DNA from: Lichtheimia corymbifera B2541 | Taxonomy: Eukaryota > Mucoromycota > Mucoromycetes > Mucorales > Lichtheimiaceae | Length of the DNA: 52,502 nucleotides | Direction of reading: 5' to 3' | Assembly: GCA_000697475.1 (NCBI GenBank) | Contig: JNEU01000843.1 | Location: 1-52,502, forward strand | Part shown: piece by piece, positions 21,344 through 32,445 of the stretch | Layout: each line of letters begins with the position of its first letter | Position numbering within the stretch: the stretch's first letter is position 1 | Translations under genes and position numbers: made by a program | Notes under the pieces: generated by a model | What the model saw: only the letters and a program-made list of their open reading frames with translations | The model's database searches: none | Told to the model about the DNA's origin: nothing

Positions 21344-24153
21344 ATGATGCTACACTCGCCTGTCGAGACCCATGCATTGTTGTCTGTCAATCCCGATAGC
21401 ACAACTGCTACCACTACTACTGCTGGTGTTCCACCACCACCACCTCCACCTCCTTCTACTATCACTTCTTCCACGTCTACAAGATCATCCGTCAAGCGGA
21501 GACGTCGTCAATCGCCTGCCACTACCACTGTTGCTGCTGCAGTGGTGGATGCTACCCGTACTAATGATGATGCCATTCAAGTCAAGCTGAGCACACTGCG
21601 TCTTCCATCACCTACACCTACACCTCCTCCAGCAACATTATCCACCACCACCTCTGATAATGATGGTAATGTGTCCTTTTTTTTCCCTTTTGTTAAATGA
21701 TGATGCATGACGATGACTAGTTCAAAAGGGGGGCTGGTTGGATATTGTTCATACGTTGATCAGGGTATTGATCCAAAGATATCAACAGAGCCTCGACCAG
21801 CGTTATCATCGAAATATAAATACAGAGCTGGTGAGGCAGTAGAAGCCATCAAGCGGAGCACAGAAGATGATAGTAATGAAATATGGTACTGCGCTCGTGT
21901 GGTCGATTTCCACACTGAGCGAAACCTTGTCTTTGTCCATTATGAAGGATGGCCAGCTGATCATGCTGATTGGGTTCGACATGTAAATATCCGCCCTTTC
22001 AGTAGTGCTAAGCGACATTATGGACCACGGGGCAAGGAGGATGATGCATCTTGGAAAGAATATGGTTTATTTTACGATCAACATCACCAACGCAACAGCG
22101 CCACTACGACTACCACGGGCTTGGTTCATGACCGACGAATGGCATTACATACTTGCCCTTGCCACAACAAAATCACACATCCAGAACGTCCCGATCGCAT
22201 TACCTGCATTTTTGATACCCTACATCAACATCGGTAGGTGAATGTTTATTACTTTGGCCGATTAGATGCCAACATAAAATGCGTCCTATAGGCTTTTGCG
22301 TTACGTACGACCAGTACCTGCAAGGGAGGCCACAACAGACGAATTACTAAAAGCACACACCCCTGCCCACGTTCACCACTACAGCCCATATCGCCATTTA
22401 TCCACCTTCAACACCACCACCACCTCCAAAACTGAAGAATATGATGACGATGAAGAGGATCCTAATCCACGTGCTCGTAAAATGATTTCAATTGCTGCTT
22501 TATTAAATCCTGAGCCGCCAAGAAGGGAAAAAGGACAACATCAGCATGACAACGCCACTATCACCAAAAAGCCAAGCACTATTGCAACCGCAGCAGGAGC
22601 CGTTGTTGCACCACCTACACCATCTACCAGTAAAAGCAAAATGATTTGTGGCCAACCTGGTATTGGTAAGCAAAACGTCGGCAGCAATATGCAGTATTCT
22701 TGCTGATCTCACACACACATATATATATATATAGCCGGTGATACCACCTTTCATCCACGATTCACAAACATATCAGCTCGTGTTGCTGCAGGCGCTTTAC
22801 TCAACATGACGGATGCTATTGTTCAAGGTCGGGTACGTAACGGCTTTGCAGTCATTCGTCCACCGGGTATGTGTACCAAAAAAGAAAAATGACGTGGAGG
22901 AGGACAGTGATGACTTATGGTGCACATATATACACAAAAACAGGTCACCATGCACAGGATGACATTGCCATGGGATATTGCTTCTTTAACAACGTTGCTG
23001 TGGCAGCTGCAAGTGCCCTTGTCAAATATCCGAGTCTTATTCAACGAGTACTCATTCTCGACTGGTATGTCATTACCCACACTGCCACCCTTTTTGCCAT
23101 GGATACTGATTTATTCTTACAACTATTAGGGATATACAGTGCGTATTGCTTTGCTTTCTTTTAACGTTCCACTTTATGCATTGATTGACATAGACGCAAC
23201 CTTCTTTTTATAGCCACGGCAATGGAACACAGCAGATCTTTTATGACAATCCCAACGTGTTGTATATATCCATTCATCGGTGGGACGATGGACAATTTTA
23301 TCCATTCACTGGAGCGCCTGATGAATGTGGTCAAGATCAAGGCATCGGCCGTAATGTGAATATTTCATTAAGTGAAACAAAGGATAAGCCCAGTATGTAC
23401 AAGAGTAGGAGGGGGATATACACAACGCTCAACTCAATCTCTTTTTTCTTTCTAGAGCCGATGGGTGACACCGAGTTTATTGCCGCCATGCATCACATTG
23501 TCACCCCCATTGCCCGACAATTTGCGCCAGACATGGTAAGTGTGTGTTGCACCATCCAAACAAGGTCTGACAGCCTTCAGCTGATCCCCTAAATTCTTTT
23601 TTACAGATTTTTGTATCTGCTGGTTTTGATGCTGCTGAAGGACATCCTGCTAACGTATGTAAAATGATATCCTTCCGATCTATCTGCCCCGTCTAATGCA
23701 TGTCCATGATAGTTGGGAGGATATAATGTGACGCCACGAGGATACGCCATGATGACCAAAATGATCAAACAACTTGCCGACGAATTGTGTCATGGTCGAC
23801 TGGCACTCAGCCTTGAAGGTGGTTATGAGCTCGAGCCACTCGCTAATTCTGCAACAGCCAGCATTGTGCAGCTACTTGATACGGCACCTGCATCTTCCTC
23901 ATCCTCTTATGGTTTGGAATATAAGCTAGAGTCCTTTGACGACACCCTGCACTCCATTCGTCCTAACCGTGGTGCTGTGGCATCCTTAAGAAAAGTGATC
24001 GAGTGCCAACAAGCACACTGGCAGTTTGCCTCTGAATTAACAAATGACCCAGATTTTCGGTTCGAACTTCCAGAAGAGTGGCGAGCTACACATAGCATCT
24101 CAACACGCACACGTCGCACTTCTGGGAAATCAGTTGTTGTCAAAGGCTATTGA
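21344..24153 (+). CDS. Class II (HDA1-type) histone deacetylase with N-terminal Tudor/chromo-barrel-like domain
   Basis: Ten exons: 21344-21665, 21729-22233, 22292-22665, 22735-22866, 22944-23064, 23130-23138, 23214-23392, 23456-23535, 23607-23654 and 23713-24153, giving 736 residues. Residues 1-107 are low-complexity (poly-Pro, Thr/Ser, RRRR). About 139-200 is a Tudor/chromo-barrel-like module (KYRAGEAVEAI, WYCARVVDF, VHYEGWPADHADWVRHVNIR). The deacetylase domain (~230-640) follows: RPPGHH (H446/H447), DWDIHHGNG with zinc ligands D486 and H488, SAGFDAAEGHP with zinc ligand D582, and EGGYEL with catalytic Y628. The Tyr marks an active enzyme of the fungal/class IIb kind, not metazoan class IIa (His). 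A low-complexity insert (~255-320) splits the front of the domain. It likely removes acetyl groups from histone tails in the nucleus, with the N-terminal module reading methylated Lys/Arg (inferred). Intron-exon phases all close. Confidence 0.93.
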
Positions 24154-24335
24154 AACCAATCCCATCCATACCCATCTCTCTTTTTGTACAGACCCACCCA
24201 TGTACAGATATATACATTTCCTCTCACCCAATCCATCCTCTTGTAATATATTGAGCTCATCATCCACAAAAACAGCTACCAAAAAGAATGAAACGACACG
24301 TATATATAATATATTTACAACAAATGAGTGCTCGT

Positions 24336-27300
24336 CTATGATAGGATTTGCAACTTCCAGTCGATATCTTGCATCGTGGGCTTTTCAATGGAGACTGGTT
24401 CCTTGGCAGCATCAATCTCTTCTTGGGTGGCGTACTATAATGCAGAATGTTGCGTGAGTACTTGTAACTAATCCACATCCTTAAACACACTCGTACCTTG
24501 CCAAGAGGCAACTGCAATGGGACAAATACAGTGGGGATAGCCTCCTTAAACTCAACCAAGATTTGAGCAAATTTCTCCTGGATATTCCGTGCTTCGTCCA
24601 TGTAACCAAAAGGTACCAAAACGCTCAAAAGGCTACGCACGTCGTCTATATGATTGCACGGTTAGCTATTATCCCAAAATCATAATGCCAATACTTACTC
24701 TGCATGGTGGTGGCCTTTTCACACAGCTTTTTGATCGATTTGACGAGGTATTCTTCTTCGTAAATGGTACCCTTCTTTCCACGTTCCTTTTTACGTTGCT
24801 CACGACGACGCACTCTGGATGATTTTCTAATGATATAGCGACGTAGGTTAGTATAGAGGTTGCGTCCACAAAGGAATGTATTCATTTTACCTGCTGGCTT
24901 TGGAGGAGACAGAGGATAAGGTGGACATCCGAGATGATGCTGATGTGTATCGAGTAAACTGGCTGAACATGGACGTGGTGTCTGAAAACATGTCAATATT
25001 GTCAAGTGACTCATCATGGGGCAACACTGCAGCTGTACAGACGAATTAGTAACAAATCATGCCTATCCCCCCACAATTTGAACTTACTGGGCTCTGGTTT
25101 CTTTTCACGCAATTCCTTCAATCGATCCTTTTGCTTGTGGAATTGGCTGCTCATATCATTGAGATCCTCGTCCATTTGGGAGTAGCCTAAAGTAGCATAG
25201 TATCGATTTAGAATTTGCAGCTTGTGGAACAAAGAAACATCCATACCATCAAACAATCCAGGCTTTACATGAGTCTCGATCAAATCACTGCGGTTTTGCG
25301 TGTGGCTCTATGGTGTGTATATGTATAAATCAGCATGGCTGTTATGGGACAATATATCCAAAATACATACCACTCGGATAGCTTCTTGCCAATGAGAGCC
25401 CCTGAGCAAGCAATCGACCGCTTCCTCAACATCCTAAAACATGGGATGAGTATGGAGGGTCTCGTTCCACATCGTTGTACAAACAAACCTTTGCATAGTC
25501 TACCGCCACAATGGCAGCTTCATCGAATCGGCTCTTATCCTTAAGATACTCTATTAATGGACAAGGGGCAATGATGGTCAGGCATCGTTGAGATCACGAG
25601 ATCACTTTGGACTTACCCATGAGATCATATGCTAGGCCTTGGATATCATCCTCGGAATGCTGCAATTGGTTTGCCATGGCAAAAGCTTCCCTCCATGAAC
25701 CTGCCAAGCGGTAACTGTTCAATGCCTTTTCCATTTCATTACACAATTGGTACACTATTAATCCAAGGGGTATCAGTAGCCTGCCGTATTTATACCACGT
25801 GACATGAACTTGGATACATACCAATAGCCGATTCATCATAAGCAGAAGTATCTGCCAAGTGTTCAGCGTAGGCGTTCAAAATGACCTACCGCAAAAAAAG
25901 AGTCAATCCATATGTTTTCTTGGTCCATGCAGCACACACACAACTTACATTCTTTTTCTCAGGGTTATTTGCATATTCTTCGAGAGCCACCTTGTATAAA
26001 GTATGTTTGCGCATGTAGTTCAGCAATTCATCAAAGTGTTCATCGCCAGCACGGGTCAAGTTCCTGAGAGCCGAAGCATATCGCTTGAGGTAATCATCGA
26101 TTCTGAAGCGTTGATAAAACTTTTCGAGTTTCTGCAGTTCTTGCAGGAATGGCAAATATTCTCTAGGATCCTATGACGTTTTGCCGTGAATCAACCATGC
26201 ATTGCCATATGCATGCATAATGCTGTGTTTACCTTTTGCGCCTGTTGTGCAACCATCAGCACCAATGAAAAGTTATACATGCCCAAAGCGACATTGTAAA
26301 GACTGTCAGCATCGCAGAGGAAAATGGTGTACGCGAGGGCTTCTTCAGCCTTGCTGACGCTTGTTTCTATAAATGTCAAAATGTCAATGATTGTGATTCG
26401 TTGCCGTCCTTTTTATCAACATACGTTTAATATCAGCCAACAATTGCAGTGCAGATTCCAAATCAGGTGGTGTGCTCTTCACATAGGTCGACAGGATAGA
26501 CTGAATGTATTGATCGCGGCCAAGGTCCATCAAAACATCTCGGAAGGCCTTGCAGATCTTGTTCACCTTTCCACTCACTTCACTATAGCTCAAAAGTAAG
26601 TATGGTCATGTTTCATAGTGGTAGGGCGGCTTGGTTACTTACCTCGACGAGTCATCGGATTTGCCAAGTCGTTGATACAGAGTCTTTGTGGTATCTTCAT
26701 TCCTATTCAGAAATAAAAGGTGAGATTGTCGGATGATGGGCATATCATCCAGTGTTACACACGTACTTGAGATTGGAAAGGAAAAGGTTCAAGTGATCCA
26801 CCTCGGGTACTTGCTCAATAAACTTTGGGATGTTTTCGAAAAAGAGCTCTGGATCCTCGTCGTAAAGAATGTTGAGGTCGATACGGTTACGACGACATGC
26901 AATAAATGCGGGACGATAGTCCAATCTAATGATTATCGGTGAGTATACGGTATGTACTCATTTTTTAAACTAGCACTTACGCTTTGACATCTTCACGGAT
27001 ACGAGCCAAAACAAAGGCACGAGGGCTGACGGTTTCCAAGTTACCACGAGGCATCTATCAACCAAGGGTGTGTGAGCATGTTTACAAAGAATATAAAATA
27101 GAGGAGCTTACCTGCAACACAAGGTTGGGCTTTAATTGAGTAGCCAGCACAATGCGTGCACCGCGTTCCACTCTGCGATATGTCTCATCGTGTGCGCTTG
27201 GTTCATTGTCTGAAATCTTGAATTCTAATTGAATGAATGGTAAGCAAGATATATATATATATATATATATATAGCACTGGGCAAATAGCTACATACCACC

Positions 27301-29881
27301 AAACGAGATATCAAGAGGAAGGAAACGAGCATTATGACTGGTGGTTGTCAGTGCAAGCCAATCGCTTCGCAAAAAGAATGATGTGCATTCGCTTGATAAC
27401 AATCGGTCATTTGCATAAAGCTTGCCTCGCTCGCTCAAACCAATAACCACTCTCTAAAATAGGAAATGAGTGACTGGGTCGTACACATATTCATGCATGT
27501 GTCGTCATACCTCGGGTTCCGATTCCTTGACACCAACGCGTGTAGTAGCGATCCATGGACAAAATGCGGGGAACGAGAGAATGGGGAGCACTGCAAGCTC
27601 ATTGCTTTCCTCAGATTGAACTATAGCACAGGCAATTGTTATTATCATTGCGCGCATTTAACAAAGCCATCGTACCTTCAAACACCGATCCATCCATTGC
27701 TTCGACAACCAAATCCTTAAAGGTAACATTATAATACATGCGGCCAACAGGCTTTTCCAATGGACAAGTGGCAATCGATTGAACACTGTCAAACGCAGCC
27801 GAGAGTGTTGCCAAAGATAAAACATCGGTTTCTTGTTCTTCGTCATATTGCACATAAGCGATCTTGTTCTCGGCAATCCAACACACGTGTCGCATAATGC
27901 TGCTTGTGTACGCTTGAGATCCTCTAAACGACCTGAATTGATTCATTAATACATGGTTTGACAATGAACACATATATACTTACTCTACGGCAACTTTTCC
28001 AAGAGTCTTTGTTTCACCTCGTGCATTCGCAGGCACCGCAAAGAACTGGATAGAATCATTGGTGGCAACTGCTAATTGAGTTCCGGAGCTTTCTGGACCA
28101 AAGGCCACTTGTTGCACATTATCATCCAAAGCCAATTTCAAGGCACACATGGGAGGAGGTACATTTTGATGGCAGAATGGTGTCAAAAGAACGGTAGCTA
28201 TAGATTGAAATCAGCATCATCATGATTGCAAATTAATACTAGCACGCGATATCTACCTCCATCAATCACAGCTACATAGCCTGCGTTGTCTTCTTCCACA
28301 GATGTGCTGGCGATGACATTGGTTGCATAATTATACTTGTGGTATTGGCCGCCTAAATTTGGTTGTCAGCTTTTTTGTTCCCGTGATCCATATCACACCT
28401 CCTTACCACTTGTTGCAATATGGGCGCACAATGGCGATTCGACATCCCACTGGAAACCGACAATATCCTCATCATTGGCGAATACCAAATGCTGCTTCAT
28501 GTACCAATAGTAGTTGTTAGCTGTCCAGAGTTGTACTAGAAAAGGAAACATGTTGAGTAACACACAATGGAACCACAACAATCAACCCAATTTACCTGTC
28601 TTTTGACGTTTGCCTGCTGCGTTCTCAGCTTCCAACCAAACTGCAAGCATAGTCGAATCAGCGTTCCAGGAGACTTCCAAGAGCTTGTGGTTGGTCTTTT
28701 CACGCAGAGTAAATTCACCATGTCTCAAGCCATTTCGTTCCAAGAACACAATATCATGACGATGGGGTAAACGTTGACTCGAAACAATCAAATTGCCGGA
28801 AGGCCTAAAAGATCATGCATGAATATCCTTGCTAAACATGGGATGGATATTGATTATACATACCTCCAGTCAAGGACATGTTCAAGTCGATCCACAGGCT
28901 CGCTTGTGTTTTGAAGAATACCTTCACGGTTGTAGATACGAGCGACACGAGCAGCTATGATCAAACGTATCCATAAGCATTATGACTCCCTATCATTGAA
29001 TCCTGCCTCAACTCACATTTCTGCTGATCAATATCGGAGACCACAAAGAAACTGCCATCACCTCGCCATGCAATGCGTGCATTGTGATCATCATCCTCTG
29101 ATAGAGTGAACTTGCTGGTATCGACCTTGTTGAGTGCAGCTTGTTTGCCAGCAGATCCATGGAATTGTGTCTCCTTACGACCCCATCCAACACTATGTTG
29201 TACACCTACAAGCACGGTATGAACGATCTCCTCCTTGAGTGAGAATGTCTTTTTCTTACCTTCTCCTTGTTCTTCGACATGCAATGGGAATTCAGTAATA
29301 GTATCGAAATCCTGGGTCATTTCCAGCACATTTCTGTGGCCTATGATGATAATGACAATGAGCATTATAACTATATGTTGTTTCTCAGGACATTTACCAG
29401 TGACCAAAACAACCAAATCCTGATCTGGACTCCATGCCATCGCTTCAATGCCTGTATCGACGCTACCAACAATTTCAAGCTGATAATGATAGTGTGTGTC
29501 AGTGTTGGATATGCAATACTAGCAATGGATGTCACTCACAGCCTCTTCGCCATTGTCAAAACGTTCTTTGCTGAAAAGCATGATATCACCGTTTCGAGCA
29601 GCCAAGCAAGCAACTTGTTGATCGGCCAAGTAGGTAAAGCCTACGATCGCCTTTCCTTTGAACTGTTGATCGACGATCGGGACACGAGCGAGTTCAACAA
29701 AAGCTAGAGCATCGTCGGGAGCAATGCCATTAAGCAGTACACGAATGTTGGAGGAGGTGCTGTCTTCGAATGCGACAAAAGTCGTGTTGTCCTCGGGATT
29801 GTTGGCAATAAATGCACGCGATCTCGGATTGATCCCAGCTATACGAGCACTGGTTTGCGCCAAAAGTTGAAGACTGCGCAT
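24336..29881 (-). CDS. ELP1: Elongator complex protein 1 (IKI3/IKAP)
   Basis: Twenty-eight exons from 29881 down to 24336. In coding order the largest are 29881-29540, 27923-27676, 26170-25949 and 25307-25088; the last is 24434-24336. All phases close at 1312 residues (human 1332, yeast 1349). The N-terminal ~700 residues form two WD40 propellers (start MRSLQLLAQ, AMAWSPDQDLVVLVTG, ARIAWRGDGSFFVVSD, LLEVSWNADSTMLAVW). The C-terminal half is TPR-like helical (NILYDEDPELFFENIPKFIE, YLPFLQELQKLEKFYQRFRI, DDVEEAVDCLLRGSHW-type arrays). A basic stretch (RVRRREQRKKERGKKG) lies near the C-terminus, where Elp1 is known to contact tRNA. Elp1 is the scaffold of Elongator, which makes cm5U/mcm5U at wobble U34 in cytosolic tRNAs. 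One intron (27225-27296) contains a long TA microsatellite. Identification is firm. Confidence 0.97.
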
Positions 29882-30072
29882 GACTGAGTGAGAGTGGGGA
29901 AAGAGAAAGAAGCGCGGATAGGGAATAAGTGCACACCCACTCACACAAAAAGACACTCTTGTTTTTTCTGAAAGGTCGGACTTGCAGCTTCCACTGTGTG
30001 GTGTCAAGCTCTTTTGTCATTATTGTTGCCAACACTCGCTTAATATACAGCAACCAACCATGATCCAGATAA
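29882..30072. promoter_or_regulatory. Short divergent promoter between ELP1 and the UTP30-like gene
   Basis: Only about 190 bp separate the ELP1 start (minus) from the likely UTP30-like start (plus), so both genes must share regulatory DNA. No canonical TATA is visible. A CACACCCACTCACACAA stretch and a poly-T tract lie centrally. Both products act in the translation machinery, so co-expression is plausible but inferred. Confidence 0.5.
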
Positions 30073-31032
30073 ATGAGAACAAGGCACGTAAAGATCCAGT
30101 GCTCAATTCCGTTCATGAAGTTAATCGGCTCTTGTAATAGACCAAGAAAGCTTTTCGATCCCTCTTCAACCACGAGAAACGGAAAAACAGCGATCAAGTC
30201 AACACTGTCTGGCTCATGATTGCTACCAAGGATCCTGTCAACGTTGTCAAGAGTGCTCCTCGCGCCATGTAGGTTTGGGCTCTATTATCATTATTATTTA
30301 ATAGCACAAAGGCTCACCCAATGTTGATATCAATTAGTCCATTGAAACATTCTCTGCAGAAACCCGGTTCACTACGTTGCTTATTCACAAAGGATCCACA
30401 AGATACCTTTAAGGATCTTCTCATATCCAAGAATATCAAAGGTGTACATCAAGTGATTGGTATCTCGAAGCTCAAAAAGCGATATGGATCCCGTGACAAG
30501 ATGGCAGCATTGTTCTCCGAATATGACACATTCCTCACTGATCGACGGATCACTCATTTGTTACCCAAGGTGCTTGGAAAAGAGTTTTATAAGAAACGAA
30601 AGTGAGTTGAATAGGGGGGATATAAGGCATGAAAAGGGAACTGATTTGATTTAGGGAACCCATGATGGTAGACTTTAGAGCACCTGATCTTCAAAAGGAA
30701 ATTATACGAGCACTGAAATCAACATATATGCATTTCGATCACGGATCATACTAGTAAGTTATCTACATATCCAATCCGCATCTACATGCTAATAGCAATT
30801 TGTACATAGTGGTATTAAGATTGCAACAACAGCACTGAATGAATCACAAGCTTTCGATAACGTGATGACCGGTTTACCAGAGATCATCAAGGGAGTTCCT
30901 GGCGGTCTTGACAATATCCGATCTTTACAAATCAAGACGGCAGAATCTATCAGCTTCACCATTTATGAAAACAGCAATCAGCCAGATGACGAGAAAGAGG
31001 AAGAGGAGGAAGAGGAGGAGGAAGACTATTAG
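30073..31032 (+). CDS. Ribosomal L1-domain protein, UTP30/RSL1D1-like ribosome biogenesis factor
   Basis: Proposed exons: 30073-30087, 30141-30268, 30338-30601, 30655-30753 and 30810-31032, giving 242 residues (yeast Utp30 274). The first exon is short (MRTRH) and is the least certain part. It was chosen because a 53-bp GTAAAG...TAATAG intron joins it in phase to TKKAFRSLFNHEKRK, the known N-terminal helix of this family. The L1 fold shows VWLMIATKDP, LFTKDPQDTFKDLL, GVHQVIGISKLKKRYGSRDK, YDTFLTDRRITHLLPKVLGK and the pair YGIKIA...LPEIIKGVPGG. The C-terminus is a pure acidic tail. Proteins of this family sit on pre-ribosomes in the nucleolus and are not structural ribosomal proteins. Cic1 is an alternative paralogue, but is longer. 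Confidence 0.85.
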
Positions 31033-31279
31033 AGTTTATTACTGTAATAATAAATCATGCTGCTCATTATGAAGCATAGTGATGGTACTGATGGATCTTA
31101 TTGCATATTATATGTTGAATTTATTGTAATGATAAAGAAGCTACTTTACAAAGGCTATCCTTGTTGTGGATGATGGTGAACCGAAACCGCGATGTGCGAA
31201 ACAGCATTAACACAGCCAAAGTCCCGCCTTTTAATTCACGCACACGCACCACGTCTCTATCGTATTTATATTCCAAAAC

Positions 31280-32392
31280 ATGGCAGGATCAAAGCGAAGC
31301 AAGGGATCTTTTGACACTGACGACTATTATCGTGATCGAGGCTCTTCATCAAAGCGTGTCCGTTTCGAGGAGAATACGGATGACTCACCTGCAGATTTCG
31401 AGATCGATCACGAGCACGTTTTGGAGACACGCAAACAACGACGTGGCCAAGTGAATACGGAGGAATTGAGCGATGAGGAAGAAGTTGGCGGTGGCGTCTA
31501 CAGCAGCGATGAAGAGGACCGATCGGATCAAGAGACGGATACCAAAGGCAAAGGTGCTGCTGCTGATATGAATGATGATTTCGATATCTTTGCTGAAGAC
31601 AATACGGCCGATAAGCAACCAATGCCACCCTCTTCGTCCAACAAAAAAGGCAAACGCAAACTTCAGATGAATGAGATTGAAGGTCAAGAGTTGAGCTCAC
31701 ATGACCGTGATTGGGATGATGATGATGAAGACGAAGAAGACGAAGAGGAGGATGAAGATGTGGATATGGATGGTACCACCACCACCAAGAAGAAGAAGAA
31801 ACGGGAACCCAAGTTGATGGCATTCAATATGAAACAAGAAATGGAAGAAGGCAGCTTTGATCAGGAAGGCAACTATCATCGCAACAAGGCTGATCCAGAA
31901 GCATATCATGATCGATGGATGGAAGGCATTTCCCGCAAACAAATGGCAAAGGCAAAGGAGGCTCAAGCACAGCGTGAAAGATCAGAGGCTCTCAAAGAAG
32001 CTGCTCGTCAAGCAGAAGTTCCACAGACAAAGACGGATGTATACAAGGAATTGGTCGAGCTTTTACATCCTGGAGAGAATGTACGTGAAGCACTTGGAAA
32101 GCTTGGTAACGCATCCACCAAAAAGATACCCGCTTGGAAGCAAAAGCTATTGGAAAAGAAAAACAGAAACAAAAAACAACCAGCACAAGCTGCTGCTGCA
32201 CCTCCCGCATTGAGTGAACAAGAAGAAGCGGAACGTCAAAGCAAGGTTGAAAAGATTACAGGTCTCGCGGATCAAATGATGGCATTGGGTTATTTTGGAG
32301 TCTATGATGATACTTTTGAACATATGGTACGCCATTTACGAGAATCGGGTACTGTACCATCGGATTGGATGCCAAGTAGTTATCAGCAGTAG
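31280..32392 (+). CDS. LIN1/CD2BP2-like U5 snRNP-associated protein lacking the GYF domain
   Basis: Intronless, 370 residues. N-terminal KRVRFEE, a middle acidic stretch (DDDDEDEEDEEEDEDVDMD) and the diagnostic block LMAFNMKQEMEEGSFDQEGN followed by Trp are the CD2BP2/Lin1 signature. Downstream come VYKELVELLHPGENVREALGKLG and KITGLADQMMALGYFGVYDD, also conserved in the family. In relatives this is followed by an acidic linker and a C-terminal GYF domain that binds Pro-rich Prp6/Prp8-class partners. Here the protein ends at MPSSYQQ, before any GYF fold. The next 53 bp run to the stop of a convergent gene, leaving no room for another exon. Role: assembly of U5 snRNP or tri-snRNP in the nucleus (family knowledge). 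Confidence 0.88.
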   Translation: MAGSKRSKGSFDTDDYYRDRGSSSKRVRFEENTDDSPADFEIDHEHVLETRKQRRGQVNTEELSDEEEVGGGVYSSDEEDRSDQETDTKGKGAAADMNDDFDIFAEDNTADKQPMPPSSSNKKGKRKLQMNEIEGQELSSHDRDWDDDDEDEEDEEEDEDVDMDGTTTTKKKKKREPKLMAFNMKQEMEEGSFDQEGNYHRNKADPEAYHDRWMEGISRKQMAKAKEAQAQRERSEALKEAARQAEVPQTKTDVYKELVELLHPGENVREALGKLGNASTKKIPAWKQKLLEKKNRNKKQPAQAAAAPPALSEQEEAERQSKVEKITGLADQMMALGYFGVYDDTFEHMVRHLRESGTVPSDWMPSSYQQ

Positions 32393-32445
32393 CAATAATA
32401 GCATAGCCGTTTTATTATATAATACAAATGTTTGTTATGATTCTT

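Noticed and set aside
27249..27273. TA microsatellite as a regulatory or CRISPR-like repeat
   Set aside because: It is a plain dinucleotide tract inside an ELP1 intron. No spaced direct repeats of CRISPR type occur anywhere in the window.
30120..30140. A 21-nt GT...AG segment that would act as an ultrashort intron in the UTP30-like gene, with a start at 30060
   Set aside because: A conventional 53-bp intron (30088-30140) with a start at 30073 explains the same junction in phase and is within the normal intron size of this genome.
31266..31823. Minus-strand 185-codon frame over the LIN1-like gene
   Set aside because: It is His/Pro/Ser-rich antisense of an acidic, Asp/Glu-coding region; no domain, and the plus strand encodes a recognised protein.
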